Shown here: one piece after another, positions 34,320 through 45,126 of the stretch
Numbering within the stretch: position 1 is the stretch's first letter
Layout of the letters: the number at the start of each line of letters is the position of its first letter
Assembly: GCF_000147355.1 (NCBI RefSeq)
Contig: NC_014506.1
Coordinates: 1,674,001 to 1,738,000 of the forward strand
Reading direction: 5' to 3'
DNA from: Sulfurimonas autotrophica DSM 16294
GTDB lineage: Bacteria; Campylobacterota; Campylobacteria; Campylobacterales; Sulfurimonadaceae
Length of the DNA: 64,000 nucleotides
Notes under the pieces: model-generated
The model's database searches: none
What the model was told of the DNA's origin: nothing
Seen by the model: the letters and a program-made list of their open reading frames with translations, nothing else
Translations under genes and position numbers: made by a program

Positions 34320-36065
34320 TTATATCAAGCTCTCAATATCATGAATATTTACGATAGAAGAGTCTTTAATATTAAAATATTTATATGCCATTTTAATACC
34401 GGTATCCAATAAAGCCTCAGCAACTTCCCTTTCTATTTCATCCATTTTTATAATCTCTTTTGAGAGAATAATAAAATCATCGCCATATATTCTAAAGACC
34501 AATGCTTCATGAGAGAATTTTTCAAGTTTTTTGGCAACATTTTTAAGAGTTTTATCACCTTCTGCCCAGCCATATTTTTTGTTATATTGATTGAAATTGT
34601 TAAGAAATAAAACATAAATATTTTCATAACTAAATTCATCGGTATAGTTATATGCCAGAACAAAACCTAAATAATCCCTATTATACAAACCAGTTATCTG
34701 ATCTCTATAAAAATATGCAAATCTTTCCTGTTCAAGCTTCGTTTTTGGCAACTGTGAAGAAGTTTTTTCATCAATATGTACATTTACAAGCGCTTTTGAC
34801 GCCGCTTTTACCACTTCTGAATTAAACTGCTTTGATGCAAGGTCCTGCAACTCTTTGAGTGCTATGGGAATCTCTTTTCTTGCTTTATAAATTCTATTGG
34901 TAGTCATGGCATCAAAAGCATCTGCTACAGTCATAATCTGTGACATAATAGGTATTTCATCTCCTTTAAGACCACGAGGATATCCTGAACCATCATAATG
35001 TTCATGATGATTACGTACAATCTCAGCAATTTCCCCATAAATATCGACCTCTTTTAAAAGCTCATAGCTGACAACAACATGCTCTTTAATAATACTAAAC
35101 TCTAACTCTGTGAGTTTTCCCGGCTTTAAAAGTATAGAGTCAGGAGTAGAAATCTTCCCGATATCATGCAGCATCGCAGCTCGGTAAAGATCTTCACTCT
35201 TCTCATCATTAAAACCCATTTCCTGTGCTATAAGAACTGAATACGTTGCAACACGTCTAGTATGTCCAGCAGTATAACTATCCCTTTTTTCAATCATATT
35301 TACTAAAGAGTATATATGTTGTTCATAATTTTTTATCTTATTTTCCAGAACCTTTTTTGCCTGCTTTTTACCATAGAGTATTGCGAACAAGCCGATAAAA
35401 TAGATAACTAAAGTAGCAAAAATATTCCATATTGAGTTATAAAATACCTCTGCATAATACCCTCTTAAAGGAATAGAAACAGAAACTGCCCCTCTGATAT
35501 CTCCTACTTTATAGCCCTGAAAAGCATGACATTTTAAACACGATTGTTTTGTAATGAGAGGATTAATATAGCGAATATATTTTTCACCATTTATATCTGT
35601 TTTAGTCAAAACTGGCTTTTTTGTAATATCTATCTCTTGAAGGGATTTTCTTTCCCAATCATCAGGTTTATTTTTAGGATTTAATAAAATAAGACTTGTT
35701 ATATGCCCTTTTGTTCCGTAGAGCTTCGCATAATCATGCATCATTTGAGAAAGTGTATAGGCAGGATTCATTAAAGTAAGATGCTGCCCATCATTTGTCT
35801 GCACATCTCTGTTTTTGATATGTGAAAGGTAAAGATTTGGTGGTGTTTTTTTTGTAATGGGGACATAAACACCACCGTGTGATGCCACCCAACTTCTATA
35901 AGCTAAATCTTTTTGAATACTTACTTTTGCTTCATTAACAGCCAAAGAATCTGCATATTTATAATTATTATATACAGAGACGCCTCCACCTATAAACATA
36001 ATTAAAGTCCATACAGCAATGATAATGTAAACAATTCTATTTATCAAGCCAACTCTATATCCCAA
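34320..36065 (-). CDS. Heme-sensor HD-GYP phosphodiesterase with degenerate GGDEF
   Basis: The protein has a membrane helix (about 9-32), a periplasmic DUF3365/Tll0287-like sensor with one c-type heme motif (SCLKCHAFQ near residue 175), a second helix (about 205-235) and an HD-GYP domain with LHDIGK near residue 299 and NHHEHYDGSGYPRGL. A C-terminal GGDEF-like domain (about 440-570) has DQITGLYNRDYL but YGDDF in place of GGDEF. Cyclic di-GMP hydrolysis by the HD-GYP part is expected. The GGDEF part is probably non-catalytic. The heme motif suggests redox or gas sensing. Confidence 0.88.
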   Translation of the reverse strand: MGYRVGLINRIVYIIIAVWTLIMFIGGGVSVYNNYKYADSLAVNEAKVSIQKDLAYRSWVASHGGVYVPITKKTPPNLYLSHIKNRDVQTNDGQHLTLMNPAYTLSQMMHDYAKLYGTKGHITSLILLNPKNKPDDWERKSLQEIDITKKPVLTKTDINGEKYIRYINPLITKQSCLKCHAFQGYKVGDIRGAVSVSIPLRGYYAEVFYNSIWNIFATLVIYFIGLFAILYGKKQAKKVLENKIKNYEQHIYSLVNMIEKRDSYTAGHTRRVATYSVLIAQEMGFNDEKSEDLYRAAMLHDIGKISTPDSILLKPGKLTELEFSIIKEHVVVSYELLKEVDIYGEIAEIVRNHHEHYDGSGYPRGLKGDEIPIMSQIMTVADAFDAMTTNRIYKARKEIPIALKELQDLASKQFNSEVVKAASKALVNVHIDEKTSSQLPKTKLEQERFAYFYRDQITGLYNRDYLGFVLAYNYTDEFSYENIYVLFLNNFNQYNKKYGWAEGDKTLKNVAKKLEKFSHEALVFRIYGDDFIILSKEIIKMDEIEREVAEALLDTGIKMAYKYFNIKDSSIVNIHDIESLI

Positions 36066-36143
36066 AACTACATCCTTTTAACTATTTTACACAAAACAAA
36101 CTTACAACATGCTACAATTATTCCAACAAAGGATAATAGACTG

Positions 36144-36938
36144 ATGAAATCATATAAAAAATTGCCAATATTACTTCTAATACTTTTTTTCTACAATCCC
36201 CTCTTCGCCGGACAACAGTATGAACGCTCAGCTATTATATTTGCCGCAGGAAATTTAAAATTTGTTTTTCCCAAGATAATTGAAGAATTCTATGCAAAAT
36301 ATCCAACTGCCACTGTTCATATACAATACGGTTCATCAGGTGATTTAGCAGATGCCATTATAAACGAAAACAGAAATTATGATATTTTCTTCTCGGCAGA
36401 CACTGATTATCCTGCACAAGTTTATGCAACCAACAAGAGTGAAACAAAACCAAAAAAATATGCACGGGGGATTTTAATACTTGTCACTCCGCACAATCCT
36501 CTACTGCAAAAAGAGCGAATTCGTGCCCTCAAAAATAAAAATATTCCGTATATCACTATTGCAAACAAATCTTTTGCACCATACGGAAAAGCCACACTTG
36601 AAGCTCTAAAAAACTCAAAGTATTATGAAAATCTTAAAAATAAAATTCGATACTCATCTGATGTTGCAACAGTTATAAACAATGTAACATGGGAGGGAGA
36701 TGCCGGTTTTTTATCAAAATCAGTCGTTCATATGCTGCCAAAAGGTCATAATAGACGTGGATATGATTGGATAGAAGTAAACAAAAATCTCTACCATCCT
36801 ATTATACAGGCATATGTCATATCCAAAGAGGGGCTTAAAAACAACAATGCCATGCAATTTTTAAAATTTTTAGAATCTTCACAGGGACAAAAAATATTGA
36901 GAGATTACGGTTATACAAATATAACGCCGGATGAATAA
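36144..36938 (+). CDS. ModA-like periplasmic oxyanion-binding protein
   Basis: A signal peptide (LPILLLILFFYNPLFA) precedes a periplasmic binding protein of the molybdate type: AAGNLKFVFPKIIEEFY, VHIQYGSSGDLADAI, YDIFFSADTDYP, ITIANKSFAPYGKATLEAL and FLKFLESSQGQKILRDYGY. It should bind molybdate, tungstate or a similar oxyanion. No modB or modC permease genes lie beside it, so it is an orphan here. Confidence 0.85.
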   Translation: MKSYKKLPILLLILFFYNPLFAGQQYERSAIIFAAGNLKFVFPKIIEEFYAKYPTATVHIQYGSSGDLADAIINENRNYDIFFSADTDYPAQVYATNKSETKPKKYARGILILVTPHNPLLQKERIRALKNKNIPYITIANKSFAPYGKATLEALKNSKYYENLKNKIRYSSDVATVINNVTWEGDAGFLSKSVVHMLPKGHNRRGYDWIEVNKNLYHPIIQAYVISKEGLKNNNAMQFLKFLESSQGQKILRDYGYTNITPDE

Positions 36939-36966
36939 ACACTCTCGGATCTGACAAATATTTTGC

Positions 36967-36972
36967 TATAAT
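36967..36972 (+). promoter_or_regulatory. Probable -10 box for serS
   Basis: TATAAT lies 36 bases before the serS ATG in the AT-rich gap after the ModA-like gene. Confidence 0.45.
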
Positions 36973-36993
36973 CACACAAGTTAAATAGAATAA

Positions 36994-38265
<1,272 letters not shown>

Positions 38266-38330
38266 ACTCTGTATCTAGCAAAGTATCAAAAGAATTGTCC
38301 ACATCTCTTGTATTTAAACTTTTTTTAAGA

Positions 38331-38336
38331 TATAAT
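38331..38336 (+). promoter_or_regulatory. Promoter -10 of the cold-shock gene
   Basis: TATAAT after a T-rich stretch predicts a start near 38343, leaving a leader of about 145 bases before the ATG at 38488. Such long leaders are typical of cold-shock mRNAs. Confidence 0.5.
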
Positions 38337-38487
38337 TCCAATAAGAAAAGATGATTCTAGTTACATCTTTAGATTGCTTTATATTGACGACTCCTTTGTT
38401 TCCAGTACATTCACCTAAAAGAAAAACTTTATATTATATTTTTACCATCAAAGAAATTTGGTGTACTCAAACAAACAAGGATTTACA

Positions 38488-38706
38488 ATGGCAACATTAC
38501 AAAATGGAACAGTTAAATGGTTCAACAGCGACAAAGGTTTCGGATTTATCGAAGTAGAAGATGGCGGGAAAGATGTATTTGTACATTATCGTCAAATTAA
38601 TGATAACGGACATAGTCGTGTATCACTTGATGAAGGTCAAAAAGTAACTTTTGAAATCGGTCAAGGTGACAAAGGTCCACAAGCAGAAAACGTTACAGGT
38701 CTGTAA
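38488..38706 (+). CDS. Cold-shock domain protein
   Basis: The 72-residue protein is one OB-fold cold-shock domain with RNP1 KGFGFIEV and RNP2-like VFVHYRQI. It binds single-stranded RNA/DNA and melts RNA structure. An upstream TTG-initiated extension in the same frame (from 38458) is not needed: the ATG at 38488 has an AAGGA site. Its message has a long leader and ends in a perfect palindrome. Confidence 0.95.
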   Translation: MATLQNGTVKWFNSDKGFGFIEVEDGGKDVFVHYRQINDNGHSRVSLDEGQKVTFEIGQGDKGPQAENVTGL

Positions 38707-38714
38707 CTTTTATT

Positions 38715-38740
38715 TTAAGCAGCTTATATAAGCTGCTTAA
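38715..38740 (+). terminator. Perfect 26-base palindrome after the cold-shock gene
   Basis: TTAAGCAGCTTAT and its exact reverse complement meet with no spacer, eight bases past the stop. It is probably the 3' hairpin of the cold-shock transcript. A pyrimidine-rich but not T-only tract follows. Confidence 0.6.
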
Positions 38741-38765
38741 TCCCTCTCCCTATTTACTTAAATAT

Positions 38766-38842
<77 letters not shown>

Positions 38843-38941
38843 ATCCTAAAAAAATATAGTTATATTAAAATTATTTATATAAGTTAAGTTTCTTTGTAAT
38901 AGAATAGTTTATGTTAATACATTCTATTTGAGGAAGATGCT

Positions 38942-39133
38942 ATGAAAAAAACACTATCTAAATATTTTAACATATATGTAGTTATTGCTCTAATTGGTGC
39001 TTTTTCTTTTTTATATCTTTTTTCATTTGCGTTTGTTCTTAATGATGTAGCGACAGGATCAAGTTTAAAAATGAAAAAAAAGGCTATCCAAAAGAAAAAA
39101 GAGCTTTGTCTTAAAGATCCGACACAATGCTGA
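38942..39133 (+). CDS. Small single-pass membrane protein
   Basis: The 63-residue protein has one membrane helix (IYVVIALIGAFSFLYLFSFA) and a short, Lys-rich tail with two cysteines at the end (ELCLKDPTQC). A GAGGAAG site lies before the ATG. No family recognised. Confidence 0.55.
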   Translation: MKKTLSKYFNIYVVIALIGAFSFLYLFSFAFVLNDVATGSSLKMKKKAIQKKKELCLKDPTQC

Positions 39134-39134
39134 T

Positions 39135-40019
39135 TTATTCTTTGTTACTTGAATACCGCATAACAAATATAAAAAGACTCAATACCGCGATCATAATACC
39201 AACACCTGCTATCAGGTAAAAAGCATGGATCATCTGTCCATAATCACTCAAAGCAATTTTAAATACAACCATTAATGATTCTATAGACAATGCTATAATA
39301 ATAGATATCAAAAAGCGTGCCAATAGTCTGTTTTCTATGTTATAGTCACGGCTGATACTTTTGTAAAACACTTCATGCTCCAAAATTGTTTTTGACAAAT
39401 CAAAAATAGCCAACGCCAAAGTCAATGCGATGATAGAGCGAAATAGTCCAGACAAAATATCTTTGTCTTGCGTACCAAAAGTTATCCAAATAGTAAAAAA
39501 TGCGTAGCTGACAAGTGCCAAAGAAAACAGTGAGAGTAAAAATCCAAAAAGTCCATAAAAATATTGTGTAAATTTACTAAAGTATTCATGTCCATCCACC
39601 AAAGAGAGCTCTTTTAAAAGTGTATACAATTCAAAATCATACACTATATATTCTTCATTAATATACTGTACAACTGTTATGTAAGGTGTCCCGCTTCTTG
39701 AATTTACATATACATTTGAAATATATATATTGTCTTCTCTAAACTGTATGCGTTCAAGTAAATGTGATTTATCCAGACCAAGATATGTTTTATCATCCTC
39801 TTCTGCTGTATAAAGCGGCGTGGCCTGTTTTAAGTTTTTATTTATTTTATAAGTAGCCTGCAGTGCCGGAAAAAGTGAAAACAGTGATTCTTTCACCATT
39901 GCATCATATTCACCTGCATCAATACTTTCTACCATTACAGTCAGGGAATTTTCTATAAATGAATATTGTTTTTTATATATTGAAATAATTTCTTTCATAA
40001 CCCACCTCAATTCATGCAT
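39135..40019 (-). CDS. Membrane sensor-like protein with shared four-helix C-terminal domain
   Basis: An N-terminal soluble part of about 150 residues resembles a PDC/Cache sensor (DNIYISNVYVNSRSGTPYIT). It is followed by five hydrophobic segments. The C-terminal half has ALTLALAIFDLSKTILEHE, LARFLISIIIALSIESLMVV and FYLIAGVGIMIAVLSLFIF, which closely match the protein at 47761-48666. No kinase, GGDEF or methyl-accepting output is present, so the membrane domain itself may signal or bind a partner. A start at the internal ATG (MKEIISIY, codon 8) is also possible. Confidence 0.7.
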   Translation of the reverse strand: MHELRWVMKEIISIYKKQYSFIENSLTVMVESIDAGEYDAMVKESLFSLFPALQATYKINKNLKQATPLYTAEEDDKTYLGLDKSHLLERIQFREDNIYISNVYVNSRSGTPYITVVQYINEEYIVYDFELYTLLKELSLVDGHEYFSKFTQYFYGLFGFLLSLFSLALVSYAFFTIWITFGTQDKDILSGLFRSIIALTLALAIFDLSKTILEHEVFYKSISRDYNIENRLLARFLISIIIALSIESLMVVFKIALSDYGQMIHAFYLIAGVGIMIAVLSLFIFVMRYSSNKE

Positions 40020-40168
40020 TACATGTATGCATCAAATCAGGTAGTTACTGCTATAATATCATTTTAAACTATAAGTTATAATAATAGAATATCATTAATA
40101 GAATATTTTTATATTTGGTACTTTTTTTGCTTATAAAAATATAAAAGATGTAATATTAAATAGGGTAG

Positions 40169-42511
40169 TTGATGGCTGATACACACGAAGACATAATAAT
40201 TATAGAAGACAGTGATGCAGCATTACACTCGTATAATCAGCATGATGAGTTTCTTGACGAGAATGAAGATGAAGCCAGACAGAAAAAAATTATTCTTTTT
40301 GGTGGTATTGCAATTATTGTTGTTTTACTCATTATTGTAACCGCGCTTCTCCTTATTAAAAATGCTTCCACACAAACGACTAGTGACTTTAGCACTTTAG
40401 ACAACAAACTACAAGAGGCAAAAAAACCAGTCATCCAGCAAAGTAAACTGGAAAATATGATTGCCAAAGCAAATTATTTATACTCAACAGGTGCAAAAGA
40501 GAAGGCTCTCACCCTGTATGAAAATATTGCCCATTACTCTCAGGCTATATCGCAGTACAATCTTGGTGTTGCCCAAATGAAGAATGAACAGTACGCACTG
40601 GCATTAAAAACTTTTCAAAATGCAATACTCAATGATGAGAAAAGGTGTGTCAGCGCCATCAATGCAGCCGTATGTTCCTTACATGTAAAGGATGAGGCTA
40701 GCTTTAAGTATTATATTGATTTGGCTTATGCCTACCTGCCTTATGAAATCAATTCACCCCTGTATTCATACTACTATACACTTGTAAATTACTATAACAA
40801 AAACTATCTTGGAGCTTTGAGTGGTCTTAAAAATACAGATCACCCTGCATATCCGGTTGTGCAAAATCATTTAAGTGCAAAAATTAACGCTTTATATAAC
40901 AACAATTATGATGCTATTGATTCTTTAGAAAAAATTAATGAAGATATCGATGACTTTAGTTTGGCTCTTTTATATGCAAGAGTTGGCGATTTTAATCTGG
41001 CTATTGATCATCTTAACAGTGCTATAATAAAAAACGAGCAGCCACTCAAAGCCAAACTGGCACGCAGTTATATTAACTTAAAAGCCGGACACATACAAAA
41101 AGCAGCATCACAACTTAAAAAAGTAACAGATGAATACCCACAAGAGGTTTATAAAGCATACCCCGTAAATGTAAAGCTCAAAGATGCTCTGTTTGATCCG
41201 CAAAAAGCGCAGGCATTATATAGAAAGAAAATTCAAAATTCAAAATTTATCAACTACCAAAAAATATTTTATTTTTCACCATATAAAATCTTCAATGCAA
41301 ATCAAACCATTAGTTATATCAGAAAAGGAAATGCGAATATTTATATTGATAATGTCAAATCTGCGCAAGAATATTTAAAAAAGAGTTACTCTTCTTCCAA
41401 TGTTGATATAGGCATTACAAAAGCTATTAAAAAAGCACTCTCTTTAAAAATTCGAGAAGCAAATCAGGATTTACAAAAACTTGTAAAAATTCAGCCTAAG
41501 CACTCCATTTTGCATTATAATCTTGCCCTGACTTATGCTCAAATGGGAAATATGCTTCAGGCGAATAAACACTTTCTACGTTCATATCATTTAGATGCCA
41601 AGAACTATCTCTCCGGCGTTTATGCTGTAATGACAAGCCAGTTAATAAATAAAAACTACACAAAACTAGAGTCTCTTTTAAAAGATTCTATATCTACCCA
41701 AGAGACAAGTGAAGAGATTGATTTATACAATACCCTTTTACACCTCAGTGACAATGACTATCTCTCAGCGATTGAATGGCTTGACAAAGACTACAAGCAA
41801 AGACCTCTGTATCTAATATTAGATACACTCATTGCCAGCAAAACAAAAAATCTTGACAGAGCAAAAAGCGCTGCATCAAAACTGACTGTCATGTTTCCTC
41901 ATGATATACTCCCTCATATGATTTACATAGACACACATTTTAGCAGCTATAAGACACCAAAATATGCAGAAGAAGTCTTAAAATACTTAAAGAAACAGCA
42001 TTTTAATTTCACTGATTTGTATTATGGTCCATTTATTACCAGATACACTTATATACAGGAGCATTTAATTACGGGAAGACTCTATTATCTAAGAGAACAG
42101 TTAAAGCAAGTACTTCAGACTACTGATACAAATACAGAAGATATAGAAAGCGTACTGGCTTTAGCATCCCTGTATAACAAGAACTTTGAGGAGTCATATA
42201 CACTCTACAATCATTTAATAGACGAATTAAAGGTTAGGGATGCATATACACTCTATTTGGGAGCAGTAGCTTCAACAGCAGCCCAGCATCATGCAAATGC
42301 AATAGCGTTGCTTGAGTTATCAAAAATGAAAAATGAAAACTTTTTTGAAGCCAGATATGCACTTGCTCTTTTGTATATGGAAATTAAAAATAATGAAGGT
42401 GCATCCATACAACTGCAAAAAATCAACAATGATGCCTTTGAATCGGAATATTTTGAATTTAATATAGATACAGATAAGCTTATGTTTATGAAAGAGCATC
42501 CCCAAGGATAA
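40169..42511 (+). CDS. Membrane-anchored TPR protein, possibly PflB-like
   Basis: The 780-residue protein has a short acidic cytoplasmic N terminus (EDIIIIEDSDAALHSYNQ), one membrane helix (about residues 42-65) and then a periplasmic region made almost entirely of tetratricopeptide-like helical repeats (such as KALTLYENIAHYSQAISQYN and SILHYNLALTYAQMGNMLQA). This topology and size recall PflB, a motor-disc component of Campylobacter flagella. Identity is an inference and other TPR scaffold proteins remain possible. It is alone between two convergent or divergent genes. Confidence 0.65.
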   Translation: MMADTHEDIIIIEDSDAALHSYNQHDEFLDENEDEARQKKIILFGGIAIIVVLLIIVTALLLIKNASTQTTSDFSTLDNKLQEAKKPVIQQSKLENMIAKANYLYSTGAKEKALTLYENIAHYSQAISQYNLGVAQMKNEQYALALKTFQNAILNDEKRCVSAINAAVCSLHVKDEASFKYYIDLAYAYLPYEINSPLYSYYYTLVNYYNKNYLGALSGLKNTDHPAYPVVQNHLSAKINALYNNNYDAIDSLEKINEDIDDFSLALLYARVGDFNLAIDHLNSAIIKNEQPLKAKLARSYINLKAGHIQKAASQLKKVTDEYPQEVYKAYPVNVKLKDALFDPQKAQALYRKKIQNSKFINYQKIFYFSPYKIFNANQTISYIRKGNANIYIDNVKSAQEYLKKSYSSSNVDIGITKAIKKALSLKIREANQDLQKLVKIQPKHSILHYNLALTYAQMGNMLQANKHFLRSYHLDAKNYLSGVYAVMTSQLINKNYTKLESLLKDSISTQETSEEIDLYNTLLHLSDNDYLSAIEWLDKDYKQRPLYLILDTLIASKTKNLDRAKSAASKLTVMFPHDILPHMIYIDTHFSSYKTPKYAEEVLKYLKKQHFNFTDLYYGPFITRYTYIQEHLITGRLYYLREQLKQVLQTTDTNTEDIESVLALASLYNKNFEESYTLYNHLIDELKVRDAYTLYLGAVASTAAQHHANAIALLELSKMKNENFFEARYALALLYMEIKNNEGASIQLQKINNDAFESEYFEFNIDTDKLMFMKEHPQG

Positions 42512-42519
42512 TAATTGGC

Positions 42520-43152
42520 TTAAGAAAAATAACCTATTAGAGAGTGAGATGCTTGGATTTCGCTGTTTGGTTTAATATCTAATCTGAAGTTTTTCGGTAA
42601 ATAGAGTTCACTCATACTGTTAATTGCATATCCGTATCTTGAACCCTTATACAAGGGTTCATTTTTAGAGACTTCTATATTTACAGGAGCAAAACTTTGC
42701 TTGAGTCTGTGCAGCACTTTTACTCTATTGTTATGTGCATCTACAAATACAAGTTCTGCAGTTTCATTTAAATCATAAAATAATTTTGATTTTTTTGAAG
42801 TTCTTGCACCTCTGATAACTTTTGTACTTTCAAGATGTCCACTTAAGGGAACACGTAATACACCGACATTCATATAATTTGATTCTACGAGCACTCTATA
42901 GACATATTGTCCATTTTTTATTTCATCTATAGCTTTCACAACACCGTCAACGGGGGAAACAACTGCTTTATCATCTAACAAAGAGAGCTCTCTTTCCGGA
43001 TTTCTAAAACTATAAATAAAAAACAACGCTAATGCAAAAGACAAAAGAGAGAAAAATTCTAAATCTAAAATCCCAAATATAATGGCAGTAAGAAGAGCAT
43101 AAGCAATATATTTATAACCGTTTTTACTTACAATAAAAAGATTATTTTTCAT
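42520..43152 (-). CDS. Phosphatidylserine decarboxylase-related protein
   Basis: Two N-terminal hydrophobic helices precede a Psd-like domain: YSFRNPERE, AVVSPVDGVVKAIDEI, VYRVLVESNYMNVGVLRVPL and a C-terminal RYGYAINSMSELYLPKNF. Active Psd enzymes self-cleave at a Gly-Ser in FGSRV to make the pyruvoyl group; here the residues are Asn-Ser, so activity is uncertain. The frame opens at 43176, but ATG 43152 behind GGAAAAAGTG fits better. It overlaps ftsH slightly. Campylobacter and Helicobacter carry a Psd-like gene in the same place after ftsH. Confidence 0.75.
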   Translation of the reverse strand: MKNNLFIVSKNGYKYIAYALLTAIIFGILDLEFFSLLSFALALFFIYSFRNPERELSLLDDKAVVSPVDGVVKAIDEIKNGQYVYRVLVESNYMNVGVLRVPLSGHLESTKVIRGARTSKKSKLFYDLNETAELVFVDAHNNRVKVLHRLKQSFAPVNIEVSKNEPLYKGSRYGYAINSMSELYLPKNFRLDIKPNSEIQASHSLIGYFS

Positions 43153-45124
43153 CACTTTTTCCGTTAGTATCATCATGATCTGTCATTGTTGCATCTGCTT
43201 TTAACTCTTCTTCAATGCTCTCGCTGTTTTCTACAACCTTAGATTCAATACCATTTTCTTTTTCAAAATTCACAATGATTTTTCTAACCTCATCACCGGT
43301 AATATTTTCTTTTTTATACAGCAGGGCAACCATCTCTTCGATAGCTCCACGATACTCTTCTAAACGATTTAAAACGGCCTGATAATGCTCATCTAATGAT
43401 TTTTTGATGTATTCATCCATCTCTTCGGCCATTCTTTCGCTGTATTCGCGTGTTGCCTGTTGTCCACCTCCGCTTAAAAAGGACTGGCGTGATTTCTCAA
43501 GAACCATTAGTCCTGCGATTTCACTCATACCATAGGTCTGGACCATTGATTTTATAATGTCAGTAGCACGTTCCAAATCATTTCCGGCACCTGTTGAGAT
43601 TTCACCAATGAAGACTTGTTCAGCCGCACGGCCGCCAAGCAGAGTATCTACTTCTGCCCATAACTCATGCATCTGCATCATATACTTGTCTTCTTCTGGC
43701 TTATTAAGCGTGTAGCCAAGTGCAGCCAAACCACGGGGTACTATAGAAACTTTAGAAACTTTTTTCGCACCATCTGTTGTTTCAGCCAAAAGTGCATGCC
43801 CACTTTCATGGTATGCAACAATTTTTTTCTCTTTCGGATTAATACGTCGAGATTTTTTAGCAAGACCTGCAAGTGCACGTTCAACTGCTTCATACATATC
43901 TTGCTGTTTGACAGTTTTTTGACTTTTTCTACCTGCAAGCAGCGCCGCTTCATTAACTATGTTCGCTAAATCTGCACCTGCTAGTCCTGCCGTTAAGCGT
44001 GCAATCTCTTTAAGATCCACATCTTTGTCTATTTTTACATTTTTTACATGTACTTTTAAAATTTTTACACGACCTTCAAAATCTGGTTTATCGACAAGAA
44101 CCTGTCTGTCAAAACGACCTGGACGCAACAGTGCCGGATCAAGTATTTCAGGTCTATTAGTCGCTGCTAAAATTATAACAGGTGTATCTGTTCCAAAACC
44201 GTCCATCTCTGCTAAAAGTTGATTAAGTGTTTGTTCTCTTTCATCATTTCCGCCCATTGGACCACCGGCTGCACGGCTTTTACCGATAGCATCAATCTCA
44301 TCTATAAATATAATACTCGGCGCATCTTTTTTAGCCTGCTCAAACAGATCTCTTACACGAGCTGCACCCACACCCACAAACATTTCAATAAAACTAGAAC
44401 CGCTTACTGAGAAAAACGGAACTTCTGCTTCACCTGCAACAGCTTTGGCAAGTAATGTTTTACCGGTACCGGGGCTTCCCACAAGAAGTACACCTTTAGG
44501 AATTTTTGCACCGATTTCTACATATCGTCCAGGATATTTCAAAAAGTCTACAATCTCCTTCACTTCTTCTTTTGCCTCTTCAACACCTGCTACATCGTCA
44601 AATTTTGTATCCGGTTTTTCTGAGTTTATTAACTTTTTGGAATTTCCCATTCCAAGCAGCCCTCCACCCATACTTTTTTGCATACGACCGGCAAAAAACA
44701 TCCAGATAGCAATAATTATCAAAAATGGAAACAGCCAGCCAAACATTTCTGTAAACCAGTTTGTTTCACTAAATCCTGTATAGTCGATTTTTTCTTCATC
44801 TAAAAGCTTTATCAGTTCACTGTCACCTTTTACCACTCTTGTTGTATAAATTTTTGAACCGTCTGTTGAAATAGCTCTAATATAACTTTGTCCTATTTCA
44901 ACTTTTTTTACACTTTTAGACTTTACAAGCTCTTTAAGTTCTGAATAATCAACCGGCTTAATTCTTGTTGTAGATGTTCCCATTACAGAATTATTATTAC
45001 CGACACCTTCGCCAACCATTACTTTAAACAACAAAATCACTACAACTGAAAATATTGCAAATGTTATCAGCGGATTTTGGTTAAAAAAGTTGTTATTGTT
45101 TTTATTGTTTTCGTTATCTGCCAT
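43142..45124 (-). CDS. ftsH: ATP-dependent zinc metalloprotease FtsH
   Basis: Two N-terminal membrane helices flank a periplasmic domain. The AAA module follows with Walker A GSPGTGKT and SRH region [20 protein letters not shown], and the zinc site HESGH. FtsH degrades membrane and regulatory proteins. The frame extends to 45163, but the ATG at 45124 (MADNENNKN) has AGAGAAG before it. The C-terminal tail is acidic. It follows prmA by three bases. Confidence 0.97.
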   Translation of the reverse strand: MADNENNKNNNNFFNQNPLITFAIFSVVVILLFKVMVGEGVGNNNSVMGTSTTRIKPVDYSELKELVKSKSVKKVEIGQSYIRAISTDGSKIYTTRVVKGDSELIKLLDEEKIDYTGFSETNWFTEMFGWLFPFLIIIAIWMFFAGRMQKSMGGGLLGMGNSKKLINSEKPDTKFDDVAGVEEAKEEVKEIVDFLKYPGRYVEIGAKIPKGVLLVGSPGTGKTLLAKAVAGEAEVPFFSVSGSSFIEMFVGVGAARVRDLFEQAKKDAPSIIFIDEIDAIGKSRAAGGPMGGNDEREQTLNQLLAEMDGFGTDTPVIILAATNRPEILDPALLRPGRFDRQVLVDKPDFEGRVKILKVHVKNVKIDKDVDLKEIARLTAGLAGADLANIVNEAALLAGRKSQKTVKQQDMYEAVERALAGLAKKSRRINPKEKKIVAYHESGHALLAETTDGAKKVSKVSIVPRGLAALGYTLNKPEEDKYMMQMHELWAEVDTLLGGRAAEQVFIGEISTGAGNDLERATDIIKSMVQTYGMSEIAGLMVLEKSRQSFLSGGGQQATREYSERMAEEMDEYIKKSLDEHYQAVLNRLEEYRGAIEEMVALLYKKENITGDEVRKIIVNFEKENGIESKVVENSESIEEELKADATMTDHDDTNGKSDEK

Positions 45125-45126
45125 CT

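Noticed and set aside
38351-38557. Open frame in the leader of the cold-shock gene
   Set aside because: It overlaps the real cold-shock gene in another frame, has no family features and lies in a likely untranslated leader.
44219-44783. Open frames opposite ftsH
   Set aside because: They are complementary-strand shadows of a strongly conserved gene and lack start signals.
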